64,000 nucleotides of DNA. It comes from Seiridium cupressi (Eukaryota; Ascomycota; Sordariomycetes; Amphisphaeriales; Sporocadaceae). The translations under genes and the position numbers were made by a program. Each line of letters opens with the position of its first letter. Position 1 is the first letter of the stretch. Under the pieces are notes generated by a model. That model saw nothing but the letters and a program-made list of their open reading frames with translations, was not told the origin of the DNA and ran no database searches. Location of the stretch: assembly GCA_036674765.1 (NCBI GenBank), contig JARVKI010000070.1, positions 1 to 64,000 of the forward strand, in the 5' to 3' direction. Below are positions 1 to 13,369 of the stretch, in pieces.

Positions 1-99
1 CTAACCCTAACCCTAACCCTAACCCTAACCCTAACCCTAACCCTAACCCTAACCCTAACCCTAACCCTAAACCCTAAACCCTAACCCTAACCCTAACCC
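1..99. repeat. Telomeric CCCTAA repeat array
   Basis: Tandem CCCTAA hexamers (TTAGGG on the complement) fill the first 99 bases. The C-rich strand reads 5' to 3' from the left edge, as expected at a left chromosome end. Two consecutive units near 65-80 carry an extra A (CCCTAAA). The array stops abruptly at AT-rich DNA. Confidence 0.98.
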
Positions 100-3000
100 G
101 TCCTACTTTAATTATTATAAATATAAAGGATTTAACGCTAAATTCTTATAAACGGGCGGTTATAAAGTATAATATTTTTATATATTAAAAGGCGCTTTAA
201 TTAAATTATATTATTATAAATAAATAAGGCTAGCCTTATTTTTGTGGCCGCCGGGGGTAAAGGTTATCGTTATATTATTAACGCCGTCGATTATAACCTA
301 CGGGTACTACGCTATTACAAGTATTTTATAACCCGTCGGCGGGCGTCCTAATCGCCTTTACTCCTCTTTATATATAAGATTATCATTTAGTGCCTTTTAT
401 AATTAGTGTATATCTTTTTAATATATTTATAATTAATCTTTTCGTTTTTATATAATATATTTTAAATAACATTATTATTATAAATATATTTCCGCCCAAA
501 AATCCGTAAGTAATGGTTATATACCAGGTAAATCGGTATTTAATATTATAACCTATTTATTTATATTTACTTATATATTTATATTTTTATAATAACGCCG
601 GTCGAACGTTTAATACTAACGGTTTTAAAAGTCTTTTATAACGTACGGAAATGTTAACGGCCCGTTATTATTATTATTGCGTATAAACTCGACTTTAGTA
701 TTTTTAACGTTTAGGAAAAATTAGAAATCTTAAAATAAGGCGAAGCGGGGGTTTGTTACCGTCGCCTTTCGTAAAATAGGCGTTAACTTTTCGAGATGCT
801 TTTAATAAAATATAAACCTGATATTTTAATATTTACTTTTATTATATTATTTCGTATTAATAGCTTTTATGCGAGTTTTAATTAATTATACCGCGGTTTA
901 ATACGATTATAAAATGTGTTGTAAGATGTTAGCATTAATAATAATAGCATTTTATATTTTATTACTATTTATTATTACGTCTCGCTTTTCGCGCCGATTA
1001 ATAATTATTACTTTATATAAAGCCGGTAAAAATACTTTATTAATTTATAAACGGATTTAATCGGATAATAATATATTTTCTTTATTATTATAATAATAAA
1101 AAGGGTATATATAAATAGTAACGCCAGCTTTATCGTTTATTACGTCCGGGTGTTCGCCGTTTACGTTAATATAAAAATATATTTCGCCTTTAATATCCGC
1201 CTCGTTTAATACGTTATTACCCGTTTATTTTAGTAAAAGGCCTTTTTAACGGGGTAATAAGTGTTTATATAATCGGGGGAATATTATAAAAATAAGTATA
1301 AAATCCCAGCCGTATATTTATTTTAATACGTAATATAATATTTAATATAACGGCTGGATTTACTAGGTTAAATTAAACTTAATAATAAATAATAATATTA
1401 ATATATTAAAGTAAATATTATTAATAATATTTATTTAAACGTTTATAACCGGGAATTAATATATATTTTACTTAATAATAATATATAACGATATAAACTT
1501 AAAAATATTATTAATATTATAAAATATAAAAAAAGGCCGGGTATTATTTAATATTTAATTATTATATATTAATAAGTATAATTAAAAAGGAACGCTTTTA
1601 ATATTATTATTTTTAAATAACTATTAATAGTTAAGGTTTTTAAGCGGCGTACGAACGCCGATGCGGTTAATATTTAATATTAATAAAAGTGGTAGGTTTA
1701 ACGGAAGCGTTACGGTAGGCGATAAAACTTCTTTATCGTTTAAGTTATGGTTAATAATCGTTATAACGACTCGACGCTTTAAACTTAACGCTTTAATATA
1801 ATACGCTTCGAATAATAGCTTTACTTCGGTACGAGGCGGATCGCCTAATAATAATCGTCTTTTTAAAGTAACGATAATATCTTTTAAAATATAATAATTA
1901 AAGTTAATACGTAGGTTTATATAATTACGGTAATGGTATTCCGGCGATTATTATAATTAATACCGGGATACCGGATACCTTAGGATTAATTTAAGCGCCT
2001 TTATAAAGAATATATATATTAATAAAAGCGGTGGTAATTTATCGTTATTTACCGATTCTAATTTAAATAAATTTACCGTAATTAAAGATAATATATATAA
2101 TATAAATATCCTTTTTAAAAAGTAATGGTTTAGCCGTTTAAGTTTAATATAATTATTATAACGGTATTAATATAAATATCGATAATAGCGTTAATAATAT
2201 TAACGTATATTATAACTATTATAACGGTATTAATATTAACGTATATCGTAATTATTATAACTATTATAACGGTATTAACGCTAGCGGTAACGGTAATAAC
2301 ACTAATATACTATGGCCTGCCGTAGGTAATAACGTATTTAACGAAAATTATAACTAGAAAAAACTCGTAATAGTTTTCGTTAAGGCAGGCGCTGGCGCTG
2401 GCCGATTTTCCGATAGCGTCTTTAATATTTTTATAATAATAATTATAACGGTAGCGGCACCGGTATAAAAAAACTCGCCGTTTTCCTTTAATAAGCGTAA
2501 TACTTATTAAATATTCGCTTTTAAATTTATTATAATACCGTTATAGTTTTTTACCGGCATTTCGTTTTTTATATTAAAAGCCGTAACCGGTTATTTTCTT
2601 TTTTCTTTTATATATCCGTTTTATAATAATATAAGCGTTACGCCGAACTTATTTCGATAATATAAAATAGATTTATTATATACGTTATTACTTTTAATTT
2701 AAAAATCTTTAATAATTTTTTAATAATAATAATTTTAAAAATCGGTAATATTTCGGATTAATAATAATAAAAAGGATTTTTATTATAAAACATCCCGGTT
2801 AATACGCGGTATAATAAAATAAATATATAATAATACGTTAATAACGGGGCGTATTATTAATATTATAATAAATATTAATATTAATAGGATAATAATAAAT
2901 AAAAAAGGGTTAATCGTTAATTTTATCTTTAAATTAATAGTAATATTAAAAGTGTTTAATAATAATAACTAGTAATAAACTTATCGTAATAATAATTGCG

Positions 3001-5689
3001 ACGGCGGTATAAAGCTTTAGCTTTAATTAGTGGCGGTAATAGTTTAAATAGGCTGCGATTATTAACTTTAACTAATTATAGTTATAATTTAAATAAATGC
3101 TTAAGATTTTACTTTTTATTAACGGCGGTATTTTTAAAAATATTATTAACTTATAATACGCCGTTTTACCTCGTTAATATATTTTTTAAAACGGCTTATT
3201 TTTATTTAATAAATATAAAAGCGGTAATATTATATTTTTTATTATTTCCTTTAATTAATTTAAAACGGAGGAGTTTTTTTAACGTATTAATAATAATATA
3301 ACGGGAATACCGGTTATACGCCATTACCCGTTAGTTTTAATCTAGTTTTTTTAATAAATATTAATTAAAAATAAAAATTAAAAATCCATCCTCGTTATAA
3401 AATATAAAAAACTAATTATATAACTAGTTAATATTTTATTATATATTACTTTTTTTATTTTATATTTATTTTATATTTAAAGTTTATATTAATATTTATA
3501 TTAATTTAATATATATATTAATTTAATATTTATTTAATATTTATATTAATATTAAATATTTATATTAATATTAATATTAATAATTATAAATATTATTTTA
3601 TATATAAAATAATATAAAATAAAAACTTTTTTAAACTTTTTTTAATATAACCCTTTTAATATAAATATTAATATTAATACGCGTTATTTTTTATTTAATA
3701 TATTATTTAATATTATATATATTTAAATTTAAACTTTATTTTTACGGAATAAAGTAAACTTTTACGAATTATTATTATTTATATTACGATAATTAATAAC
3801 GTTATTATTATTATTTTATCCGCTACCTCCTCGTCTACCGCCTCGTTTTTTACGGATAACTTTAAAAAGAAGGCCATTACTTATAATATTATCTTAATTA
3901 AAAGGTATAATAAGCTAGTAATATTAAAAACGCTAATCGGTTATTATATTAAATAGTTAAAATACCTTTATATAGAAATTAATATAAATTAAACCGTAAA
4001 AAATAAGGGTAATAATAACGTTTATAAAAGTAATAAACGTTATATTATTAATATAATAATAAAAGTTAAAAGGTATTAATAACGGATAATTATTATTATT
4101 AACATATTACGTATAAAGCTAATTTATATTATAAATATTAATATAAAGGTTTAAGCGGCCGCGGGCGTTAATAATACCGATTATTACGATTTAGTTATCG
4201 TTAAAGGCAGTATTATTAGCTTAAAAGCTGTTATTAACCTAAAGGAATATTAATTATAATTAAGCCCAGCCGACGAATATAAAAGATCCGGCGGTATAAA
4301 ATGCGTTTTCTAATAGTAATAGCTGCTTTTTAATCGAGCGGCCACTAGTCGACGGTATATTATAAGCGTTAGTGCCGTTAGTCGTAACGGGGGCGGTCGG
4401 CGGGATATAAAGCGCACTGCGATCGTAATCTTTACGGCCGCGGTATTTCTCCTTACGGCGGGTATTAGCTTTTTGTAATAAAAATAATATAAATAGGCTA
4501 ATACTGCGTCGATTAGGGTCGAAACGGCGTTTAGTAAAAAAAGACAAAATATTATAGTTATTATTATTAAACGGAGGCTTATTACCGGATAGTTTATTAT
4601 TATTTAATCCGGTAAATAATTAATATATAAGGTTAATATCGCTATTTACGTTATTATTTAAGTTAAAATCGATAAGTTTTTTATAAGTGTTATTAATGTT
4701 AATAAATAGTTAAAGGCGGGATTATAATTTAATACCGGTGTTAATACCGTTAAAAGTATTATAAAAGGTGTTATTAATACCGTTAAAAGTGCGTCGAAAG
4801 GTGTTATTAGCGCCGGTAATAAAATTATTTAAAGTTATAAGCTAAGTTGTTAACGCGGATAGGGTAGTTTTAATAACGGTAATAAAACGTATATTATAAC
4901 TATTAAAAAGTAATATAAATACATTTTTTAAAAGCTTTTTATAATTTATTTTAATAATATTACGCTTTAAAAATTAATAATAATAATATAAGGCATTTAA
5001 ATTAAAGTTATTAATATAATAACGGTGAAATTAAAAGATTTTACTTATATTTAAATTTAAAAAGAAGGTAGCGGTATCGTTTAAGTTATTAATAATAAAA
5101 GGAAGGCGGTCGGTAACGGCGAATCGAATAATACGGTTTAAATAAATAAATATTAAATTACACTTATAAATTACTTATATACTAGTTTTCGTTAGGTTTT
5201 AAAATTAAATAAACTTAATATATTTTAAAAGTTAAAGTTATATATTTATTTTATAATAATTATATTAACTATTAATTAATAATTTATCGGGTATATTAAT
5301 AATAATAAGTAATAAGTAATAAATAATAAAGAGTAGTTAATATTTATATTTATAAATCTTTTAAATTTAATAACGGGTATAATAACGGCGGTATTACCGT
5401 AATAATAATAAACTCGATATTATTAATGCTTAATAACGGTAATATTACCGTAATAATAATAAATTTAATATTATTAATATTTAATAACGGAATAATAAAA
5501 AGTTATATTATAAATTATTACCGTTAATATAAAACGGAAAATTAAAAGCTTTAAATAATAATAAAAAAAAGGTATTTAAAATAGTTTAAATTTAAATAAT
5601 AATAATTATAATAAAGAAAAATAATCGAAAATAAATTAATTAAAATAGTAATAAAAAAGGTAATAAAAGAAAATTAAATTAAATAATAA
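100..5689. other. AT-rich, RIP-like subtelomeric DNA without intact genes
   Basis: This stretch is dominated by TA/AT dinucleotides, with few C or G outside CG pairs, the usual look of RIP-mutated repeats. Open frames are short and contain low-complexity Ile/Asn/Tyr/Leu-rich peptides. Two spots are less eroded: about 2290-2480, and 4260-4547, where a minus-strand frame of about 95 codons survives but matches no family I know and begins with TTG. The original content could have been a telomere-linked helicase or transposons. Nothing in the sequence decides this. Confidence 0.8.
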
Positions 5690-6440
5690 TAAAAAAAAAG
5701 TAAAAAAAGGTAATTAAAAAAGCTTAAATAAATATAATAATAATAAGAATTAATTATTAATTATTATAATAATATATAATTAAAAATTATTATAATAATA
5801 AAAAGGTAAAAAAGGGTAATTAAAAAAGCTTAATTAAATACGGTAATAATAAAAGAATTAATTATTATAATAATATATAATTAAAAGTTATTATAATAAT
5901 AAAGAGGTAAAAAAGGGTAATCAAAAAAGCTCGATTAAATACGGTAATAATAAAAGAGTTATTTATTAATTATTATAATAATATATAATTAAAAGTTATT
6001 ATAATAATAAAAAGGTAAAAAAAGGTAATCGAAAAAGCTCGATTAAATATAATAATAATAAAAGAGTTAATTATTAATTATTATAATAATATATAATTAA
6101 AAGTTATTATAATAATAAAAAAGTGAAAAAGGGTAATTAAAAAAGCTTAATTAAATACGGTAATAATAAAAGAGTTATTTATTAATTATTATAATAATAT
6201 ATAATTAAAAGTTATTATAATAGTAAATAAATAAAAAAGGGTAATTAAAAAAGCTTAATTAAATACGGTAATAATAAAAGAGTTAATTATTATAATAATA
6301 TATAATTAAAAGTTGTTATAATAGTAAAAAGGTAAAAAAAAGTAATTAAAAAAGCTTAATTAAATACGGTAATAATAAAAGAGTTATTTATTATAATAAT
6401 ATATAATTAAAAGTTATTATAATAATAAAGTAATTAATAT
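5690..6440. repeat. AT-rich tandem repeat, about 7 units of 100-109 bp
   Basis: A recurring block (GGTAAT..AAAAAAGCT..ATTAAATACGGTAATAATAAAAGA..) appears about seven times. The AAGCT landmarks fall near 5721, 5827, 5928, 6036, 6143, 6252 and 6352, giving spacings of 100-109 bp. Units differ mainly by short ATTATTA insertions and C/T or G/A changes. It lies directly beside the left LTR of the Gypsy element. Confidence 0.85.
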
Positions 6441-6517
6441 AACGTGATAATTAAAGTTTATTTATTTTTACGTAATAATAATAATTATTATAATACCGTT
6501 ATAATTAAATTACGTTT

Positions 6518-6952
6518 TATAACGAATATATTATCGTTAAAATAAACTTTAAAATAATATATTAATATTAAGTTTATATTAATAAAATATATAATATAAA
6601 ATAAAAATATTAAATTTTAAAAAATAAAAATATAATTATTAAAGTTTAATAAACTTTATTTATAAATAAATAAATATTTAAATTAATTATTAAAATAATA
6701 ATTATTTATATAAAAAATATTTATTATATATATATTTATTTATTCCTTTATTAATTTAATTTATTTATATTTATTTATATTTATTTAATATATTAACTTT
6801 AAATATTTTTAATTAAGGATCTTACCGTTTAATTAAATAGTGGTATTTATTACTTATTAATGTAAATATCCTTTTAAATTAAAGGGTATTAAATATTTAT
6901 TTATTACTTACCGGTTATAATCTATACTTTTAACCGGGTTACGTTCGTAATA
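6518..6952 (-). repeat. LTR of Gypsy element, heavily mutated (3' LTR)
   Basis: This 435-bp copy aligns end to end with 13370-13801. Across the part matching 13630-13801 essentially every difference is C-to-T or G-to-A in this copy. Because the element lies on the minus strand, this is its 3' LTR. Confidence 0.92.
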
Positions 6953-9286
6953 TTAAAATCCCTTTTTTTAAAGCTTAACCTTTAAAGCCTAAAATTTTAT
7001 AAATAAGTCGCGTTTACTTATTTTATTAATTTAATAAATTCCCTTCTTTATTTTCGTTTTTATAATACGTGCTTATTATATTGGGTTATATTTAAAAAGT
7101 TAAATAAAAGAAAAATCTCTTTATTTTTTTTTATTCGCCGCGCAAACTTCTTTACTTCGTTTAAAGCATATTTTTTTAAAGCTATACCGTATTTTTAATA
7201 CTTTTTTAAAAAGCTTTTTTGCGAAATAATAAAAAAAGTAAAAAGTTATAAACTTTATATAAATAAAGGTATAAAATACGATGGTTTAAGCGTTCTCGCG
7301 GCTTTTATAAAAGCCGTCTTATAAAAGTATCGTCGTTTTAAGCGTACGAAAACAAACGCTAAATCCTCCTTTTTAAAACTTTAAAAAAAGTAAAAAAAAG
7401 TATAATAAAAAATGCGTAAAGATATAAACGAAGCGATTAATTATTTTATTTATTTAAGGAAAATACGTACCGCAGCGCGCGTAAAAAAGGTTCGGATAAC
7501 GCAGCGGGAATTCTAATTTATTAAGGAGTTAAAGGCTGTTAAGGCGGCGGAAGCGAACTTTACGCAATCCGCAGGCGTTATAATCGATTAAAACGTCGTT
7601 AATTTAATAAAACCTTTTAGTTTTAACTTCTTTACGGGTTTTGGAAATATTATTTAAAAGTAATATAACCTTTAATATATTTTTTAAGTTTTTAAATATT
7701 TTCTTTTAATAAATAATCTTTTTATTTAATTAAATATTAAAGGCTTTTCTTTTTTTTACAGTATTTTAATATCTCTTTTACTTTATATTTTTGCTAATTA
7801 GTTTTTATTTTTAGCGTTATATTAATTTTAGCGTTTTTAAATGCTAATTTAAGCAAAAATACGTATATAATAAAGTAATTTCGCATTATTTTAAATAACG
7901 ATAATTTAAAATTAACTTTTAAAATAACTTTATCGATTTTAAATAATTTAAGTTTTTTAAAATCGAGTTTATCGCTAAATCGCTTTATTTTAATATTTTT
8001 ACGTAATAAATAAACTTTATCTTTTTTCGTAAAAGTTAATCTTTTAATCCTTTTTTTATCGTAATATTATTTTATTCGTTATTAAAAAAACAAAAGTTCT
8101 TATTATAAAGATTATTATAATATTTAAAGCTTATTAACGTATTTAATAATTTTAAGCGCTTATTTACCGTAAAATAATTCTTTAATAATATTAAAGTTAT
8201 ATCCAAAATTAGCGTAAAATAATAATATTTTAATAAACTCGCTAATCGCGTTATTATAAATAAATTACGTAATTAATAATAATTATATTTAATTATTTTA
8301 TTTATAATTAATATAATATCGTAAATATTATTTAAATATTTAATTTATTCGTTTTATTTATTTATTTATTTATAAATAAAATGTTATAAATAATTTATAT
8401 TTAGTTTTTAATTATAATATAAAGAATTATTAGAATTTTAACGTAAAAAGTTTATTTTTATCGGAAATAAATTCGTTTAATAACCCGTATTAATTAATTA
8501 TAATTTTAAAAATAATATAAACAAGCTTTATAACGTCGTTTATTTCCTTATATAAAATAAAATATCCGTATTTTATAAATCGTTTTATAATAATAAAGAT
8601 ATTATTATATTTTACGTTCGTTATTAATTTTTTTAATAATAATAATTTAATAATAAAGTTTATAACGACCGATTTTTAAGTTTTATTAAGTAATGCTATT
8701 AATTATAACTCTTTATACGGTTTATATTAAAATGCCTTAGCTTTATTATAAAAGTCGCAATTTTTAATAATTTTAAAAACACGTTATTTTAAATTTTCGC
8801 AATTAAACTATTATTAAATCCTTTTAATAGTTTTAAAGATTTTTATATATCCGTTAAATAGTAATTTATAATATTTTTTAATAAATTCTTTTAAGAATTT
8901 TTTAAAAAGGTATATTTTCCTTTAATATATTAAAACTTTTATTCTTTAATATTTATTATTAATTTTTTCGACTTATATTTTTTATATAATTATACGGTTA
9001 ATAGCGTATAAGTTTATAATTAATATAAAGTTTCCTTTTTCGTTAATTATAAAGATAATATATATTTTTTAAACGCTTTTTAAAAATAATCCGATTTACG
9101 ATTTAACGTATCGGCTTTTCCGTTTTTTAATCCCTTTCGATAAATAATAATAAAATTAAAATCTATTAAAAACTTTAATTATTATATTTATCGTTTATTA
9201 AGTTTTTTATTATTAATAAACGATATTAAATTTTTATAATTAATATAAATTTTAATTTAATATATTATTTTATTAAAATAGTATTT

Positions 9287-9490
9287 TTATTTTTTAAATA
9301 TTTTAATAATTATTATTAATTCTTTATTATAAATCTGGTAATTAAGCTTTAGCCTGTTAAGTTTTTTAGAGTAATAGGCGATTAGGTGCGATTTCCCGTC
9401 GTTCCCTCGCTGGCTGAGTTGGCCGCCGATCGCGTAATCCGACGCGTCGGTTTTAACTTTAAATTCTTTATTAAGGTTAACTATCGCCAT
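9287..9490 (-). pseudogene. Gypsy RNase H fragment (pol relic)
   Basis: A 67-codon open stretch carries the RT/RNase H junction signature of Ty3/Gypsy pol: KTDASDYAIGGQLSQ, then a YYSKKLN..NYQIYNKEL block. The Asp of TDAS and the Glu of KEL survive. Bases around 9370-9440 keep normal GC content, so this is an island spared by mutation inside the element. It starts at an internal codon and is not a separate gene. Confidence 0.85.
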
Positions 9491-9837
9491 AACGGGTTTT
9501 TCCGTTATCCTCTTTTTAAGTTCTTTAAACGCTTATTATTCGGTATAAGTTTATTAAAATAATAAGTCTTTTTTAGTTAAGTTTATTAAAAAGCTTCCTA
9601 CCTTTGCGAAGCCAAGGATAAATATCCTGTAATAATTTATTAACCTTAAGAAAAATCGCATATCCGTAACGTTTTAAAGCGTTAGTTATTCTTTAACTAC
9701 TATTATTTTAAAATCTTTTATTTAGACTTCTTTTAAAAATATTACGTATTTTATAAAAATAACTTTTCGCTAGTAGAATTTACTCTTTTTTAAATTTATT
9801 AAAAGGTTTATTTTTTATAATTTTTTAAATATTATTA

Positions 9838-9905
9838 TAATATATTATTTATATTCCTCGATTATATTCGAAAATATAAATATATTATTAAAATAAATTA
9901 TTACG
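9838..9905 (-). pseudogene. Reverse-transcriptase catalytic-motif relic
   Basis: The minus strand reads VIIYFNNIFIFSNIIEEY. This is the family RT block around YxDD with both catalytic Asp codons changed to Asn (GAT/GAC to AAT), which fits G-to-A mutation. It lies just upstream, in minus-strand order, of the RNase H relic. Confidence 0.75.
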
Positions 9906-12290
9906 AATTTATTTAAAAAGTCTCGTAATATTATATTAATTATATTTTAAAAACTTATAAATACGTTAATAAGTTTAAAAAGCATAATTAAATATTTAAA
10001 ATATTTATATTTATTATAGAATATTATTTTTTATTTATTACCTTTTTTAATTTTAATTAATTTATATACGTTAAATAAATTTAAAGCCGTAAACCATTTA
10101 ACACCGTATAATTTATTTTATAAGTCTTTAATTAATAATAAAGGGTATTTGTTTTTAATCGTAATTTTATTAAGTTTTTAATAATCGATATAAAGCTTTT
10201 AATTAGGCTTTTTATCCTTATTTTTTTTTAATATAAAAAGCATTAAATATTTTATAAGTAAAATAAATTCTTTAATTTATCCCTTTAATAATATTTTATT
10301 AAAGTATTTTTTAAATACTTCTTTATATTATAACCGTATTAAGTAAATAAGTATAAAATATAATTTTATACCCTTTTTTAAAGGTATTTCGTAATTAAAC
10401 CTTATATATATTAATAATTTTATATTTAATTTTCTATTAAATAAGTCGTTAAACTCTTTATATTTTTCGGGTATTTCGTATATAAGTTTCGGCTTAATAT
10501 TTTTAATTATAACGTAAAATCCAAGTATTTTAAGTTTATTTAAAAGTCTTTTCGCTAGGTATTACTTAAAAGTTAAATCTCTTCTTAATATATCTTATTA
10601 AAACTAGTTTATATTCTAATTTATTTAAGGATTACTCGCTTATAATTAGGGTATTTTTAAAATTAAATCGTAATTTATAATTTTTATAATATTACACGTA
10701 AGTTTTTTATTATAATTTTAAATATAAATTTAAATATGCGTAGTTTTTATATTAACAATTTTATTATTATACGTTATTAATTCTTTATTTATAATTTTAA
10801 ATTAGTAAAGCGTCTTTTTCCGTTTTTATAATACTTAAAATTTATTAATAATTCGTAACGAGATAAAATTTCTTTAAGCTTTTATATTAATTAAAGCTTT
10901 AATATCTTAACTTATAATCCGCACTTTAATTATAAAATAGTTATATACGCTTATTTTTATAACGTATAAAAACTTAATATTTAACCGTTATTATTTTGTT
11001 ATATACGGTTTTAATCGTTTCCTAAACGTTTATTACGTCGGTTATATTATTATCGCTCTTTTTTATTCTCGGCTTTTTAATAAGTAAAGGCGTAATTTAC
11101 GTATAAATCTTCCCGGTTTTAATATATTAAAGGTTTATTATATTTTTATTCGTCGGCTTTTTACTTTATTTTTAATTTTATAAAGACTTATAATATTATT
11201 CGCGTAAAAAGTATTAATTTTTCGTTTTATTATTATATTTAAATACGATTTATAATTTTATAAATTTATAATCCGACTCTTTCGTTACGTTATTTTTTAA
11301 ATACTTCCTCGATTAACTTTTTAAAGTCGTTTTCTCCTTTTTATTAACTTATAATAATACTAAGTAAAAAGGATTTTAGTTTAATTAAAAATCGTTTTAT
11401 TTTATTATATTCCTTAATCTACCTTTAAGCTAAGCTTTTCTTATTAGCGTGGATTAAATATTCGTTAATCTTATATTAGTTTTACGTTTATAACTTTAAA
11501 GCGTATTCGCGTATTTTTTATAAGTCGCTAATAATTACCGCGTATCCTTAAGGGTTTTTATAAATAATAATAACGTTTTTTACTTACTTTCCGTTTTATA
11601 ATATTTTAATAAGGTTTAATTCTAGTTTTTTAAGAAAGAATTTATATTTTAATTTCTCTTTAAAATATTAATTATATAACCGGTTAATATAGTTAATTTA
11701 TAATAAATCTATATAGTTTAAATGTCCCGTTCCTAATTAAACGTTATCTTTAAATATTATATAAAGGGTATAAGCGTCTCCGAACTTATCCTTCGTAGCA
11801 GCTTTTATTAAAACGTTTTTAAGTTTTAAAACATTATAAAATAACCTTTTAAGGATAATTATTATTTAAAAGTCGTTTTAATACCTAACGGATTATTATA
11901 TTATAATAAGAATTCTATTAATTCTTTTTTAATTAATCGTAGTTTTAATATAACGGCTCGATTTAGGTTTTCTTTTTCTTTTTATTATTATCTCGTGCGA
12001 CGGATAATAACCTGGTTTTAATCGGATTTATCCCCACTTTCGTCGGAATATATAAAGTATCCGTAAGTATTAATTTGTCGTTCCGCGGGGCTCCTTCCTG
12101 CTACCGCGATGGTTTTAATAACCGGTATTATAAGGTATTATCTTGCTCCGTTTTTATCTAACTTATATATTTTATACTAGTCGTTATAATATACCGTTTA
12201 AAATAGGCTATTATATTTAATTAGTTTTTTCGTAATAAAGTTAATTTATCGTCCTTTTAAAACTGGTTTAAAAAGTTGTTTTTTTTTAAG

Positions 12291-12341
12291 CGAGCGGTAT
12301 TTATTAGCGAAATATCCTATTTTTTTATAATTATAATACGT
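12291..12341 (-). pseudogene. Gag CCHC zinc-knuckle relic
   Basis: The minus strand reads YYNYKKIGYFANKYRS. The spacing matches a retroviral-type CCHC knuckle (C-x2-C-x4-H-x4-C) with all three Cys and the His replaced by Tyr. Those are the products expected from TGT to TAT and CAT to TAT changes. It places gag toward the right LTR and confirms minus-strand orientation. Confidence 0.6.
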
Positions 12342-13369
12342 TACCGATTTTTTATCATGCCTGCCGTTTTTTCGCTTTATAACGTCGAGGTTTATAAGTT
12401 TATTATATTTTTTATAGGATATTTTCCCGCGTTATTCGTTTTTTAAGCGATATTAATTATTTTATCGTAACCGGTTAATATTAATTTAAAGTTATATTTA
12501 TATATTAATTCGTAATCCTTTTAATTATCCTTATTTTTCAAGTTATTTTTTATATAAATAGTTATTAATTTTAATAATCCTTTTAATATAAGTATTAAAA
12601 TCGTTTAATCGATCTTTTTTAATAATTTCGTCTTTAATACCTTTTTTAAGCCTTATATAAAAAAGCGTTATAAAGGTATCGTCGTCGCTTTATTCGGTTT
12701 TAAAAGCGATTTATTTAAACTTTAATATATATTTAATTATAAAGTTCTTTTATTTAAATTATATAAACTTCCTTTTTATTATATAAATTTCGTTTAAATT
12801 ATTAAAAGTAACTTTAAAACGTTATTTAAACTTATTATAATTAATAAAGACTTTTTTAATCTTTTCATTTTTATTATCTTTATTATTATTAAAGTAATCT
12901 TTTATAATTAGTTTAAATTATTTAAAAACGTTATCTTTTAAAAATCCGGTAACGTATAATATTTTATCGGAATTATTATTAATACTATCTTTATAAAAGC
13001 GTAGGTATACTTTTGCCTGGGTAAAGAATCTTTAAACGCTACCGTCCTTATTATTATAAAACTATAATATTAACATTTTATAATTAGTTTTATAAGCGAT
13101 AAATACTATAATAAAAATAACCGCGATCTACTTAACGAGTTGTTAATTATCGTTACGAACGCTATCGTAAGCCTATTAAAGGTTAGCTAGTTATATTACT
13201 AACTTTTATTATTATTATTATATTTAGTATATTATACGTAAGGCGTTAAGTTCGCTAGTTAGATTTCTAACGTTATTTTCGTTAAGAGTTTAAAATGCTA
13301 TTATCGTTTATAAAGTATTATTTAGTAATTCTTAAACCGGAATATATATTTAAACAAAAATAATTAAAA

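Noticed and set aside
2290..2480. GC-richer patch considered as a telomere-linked helicase remnant
   Set aside because: No helicase motif can be read in any frame; only composition sets it apart.
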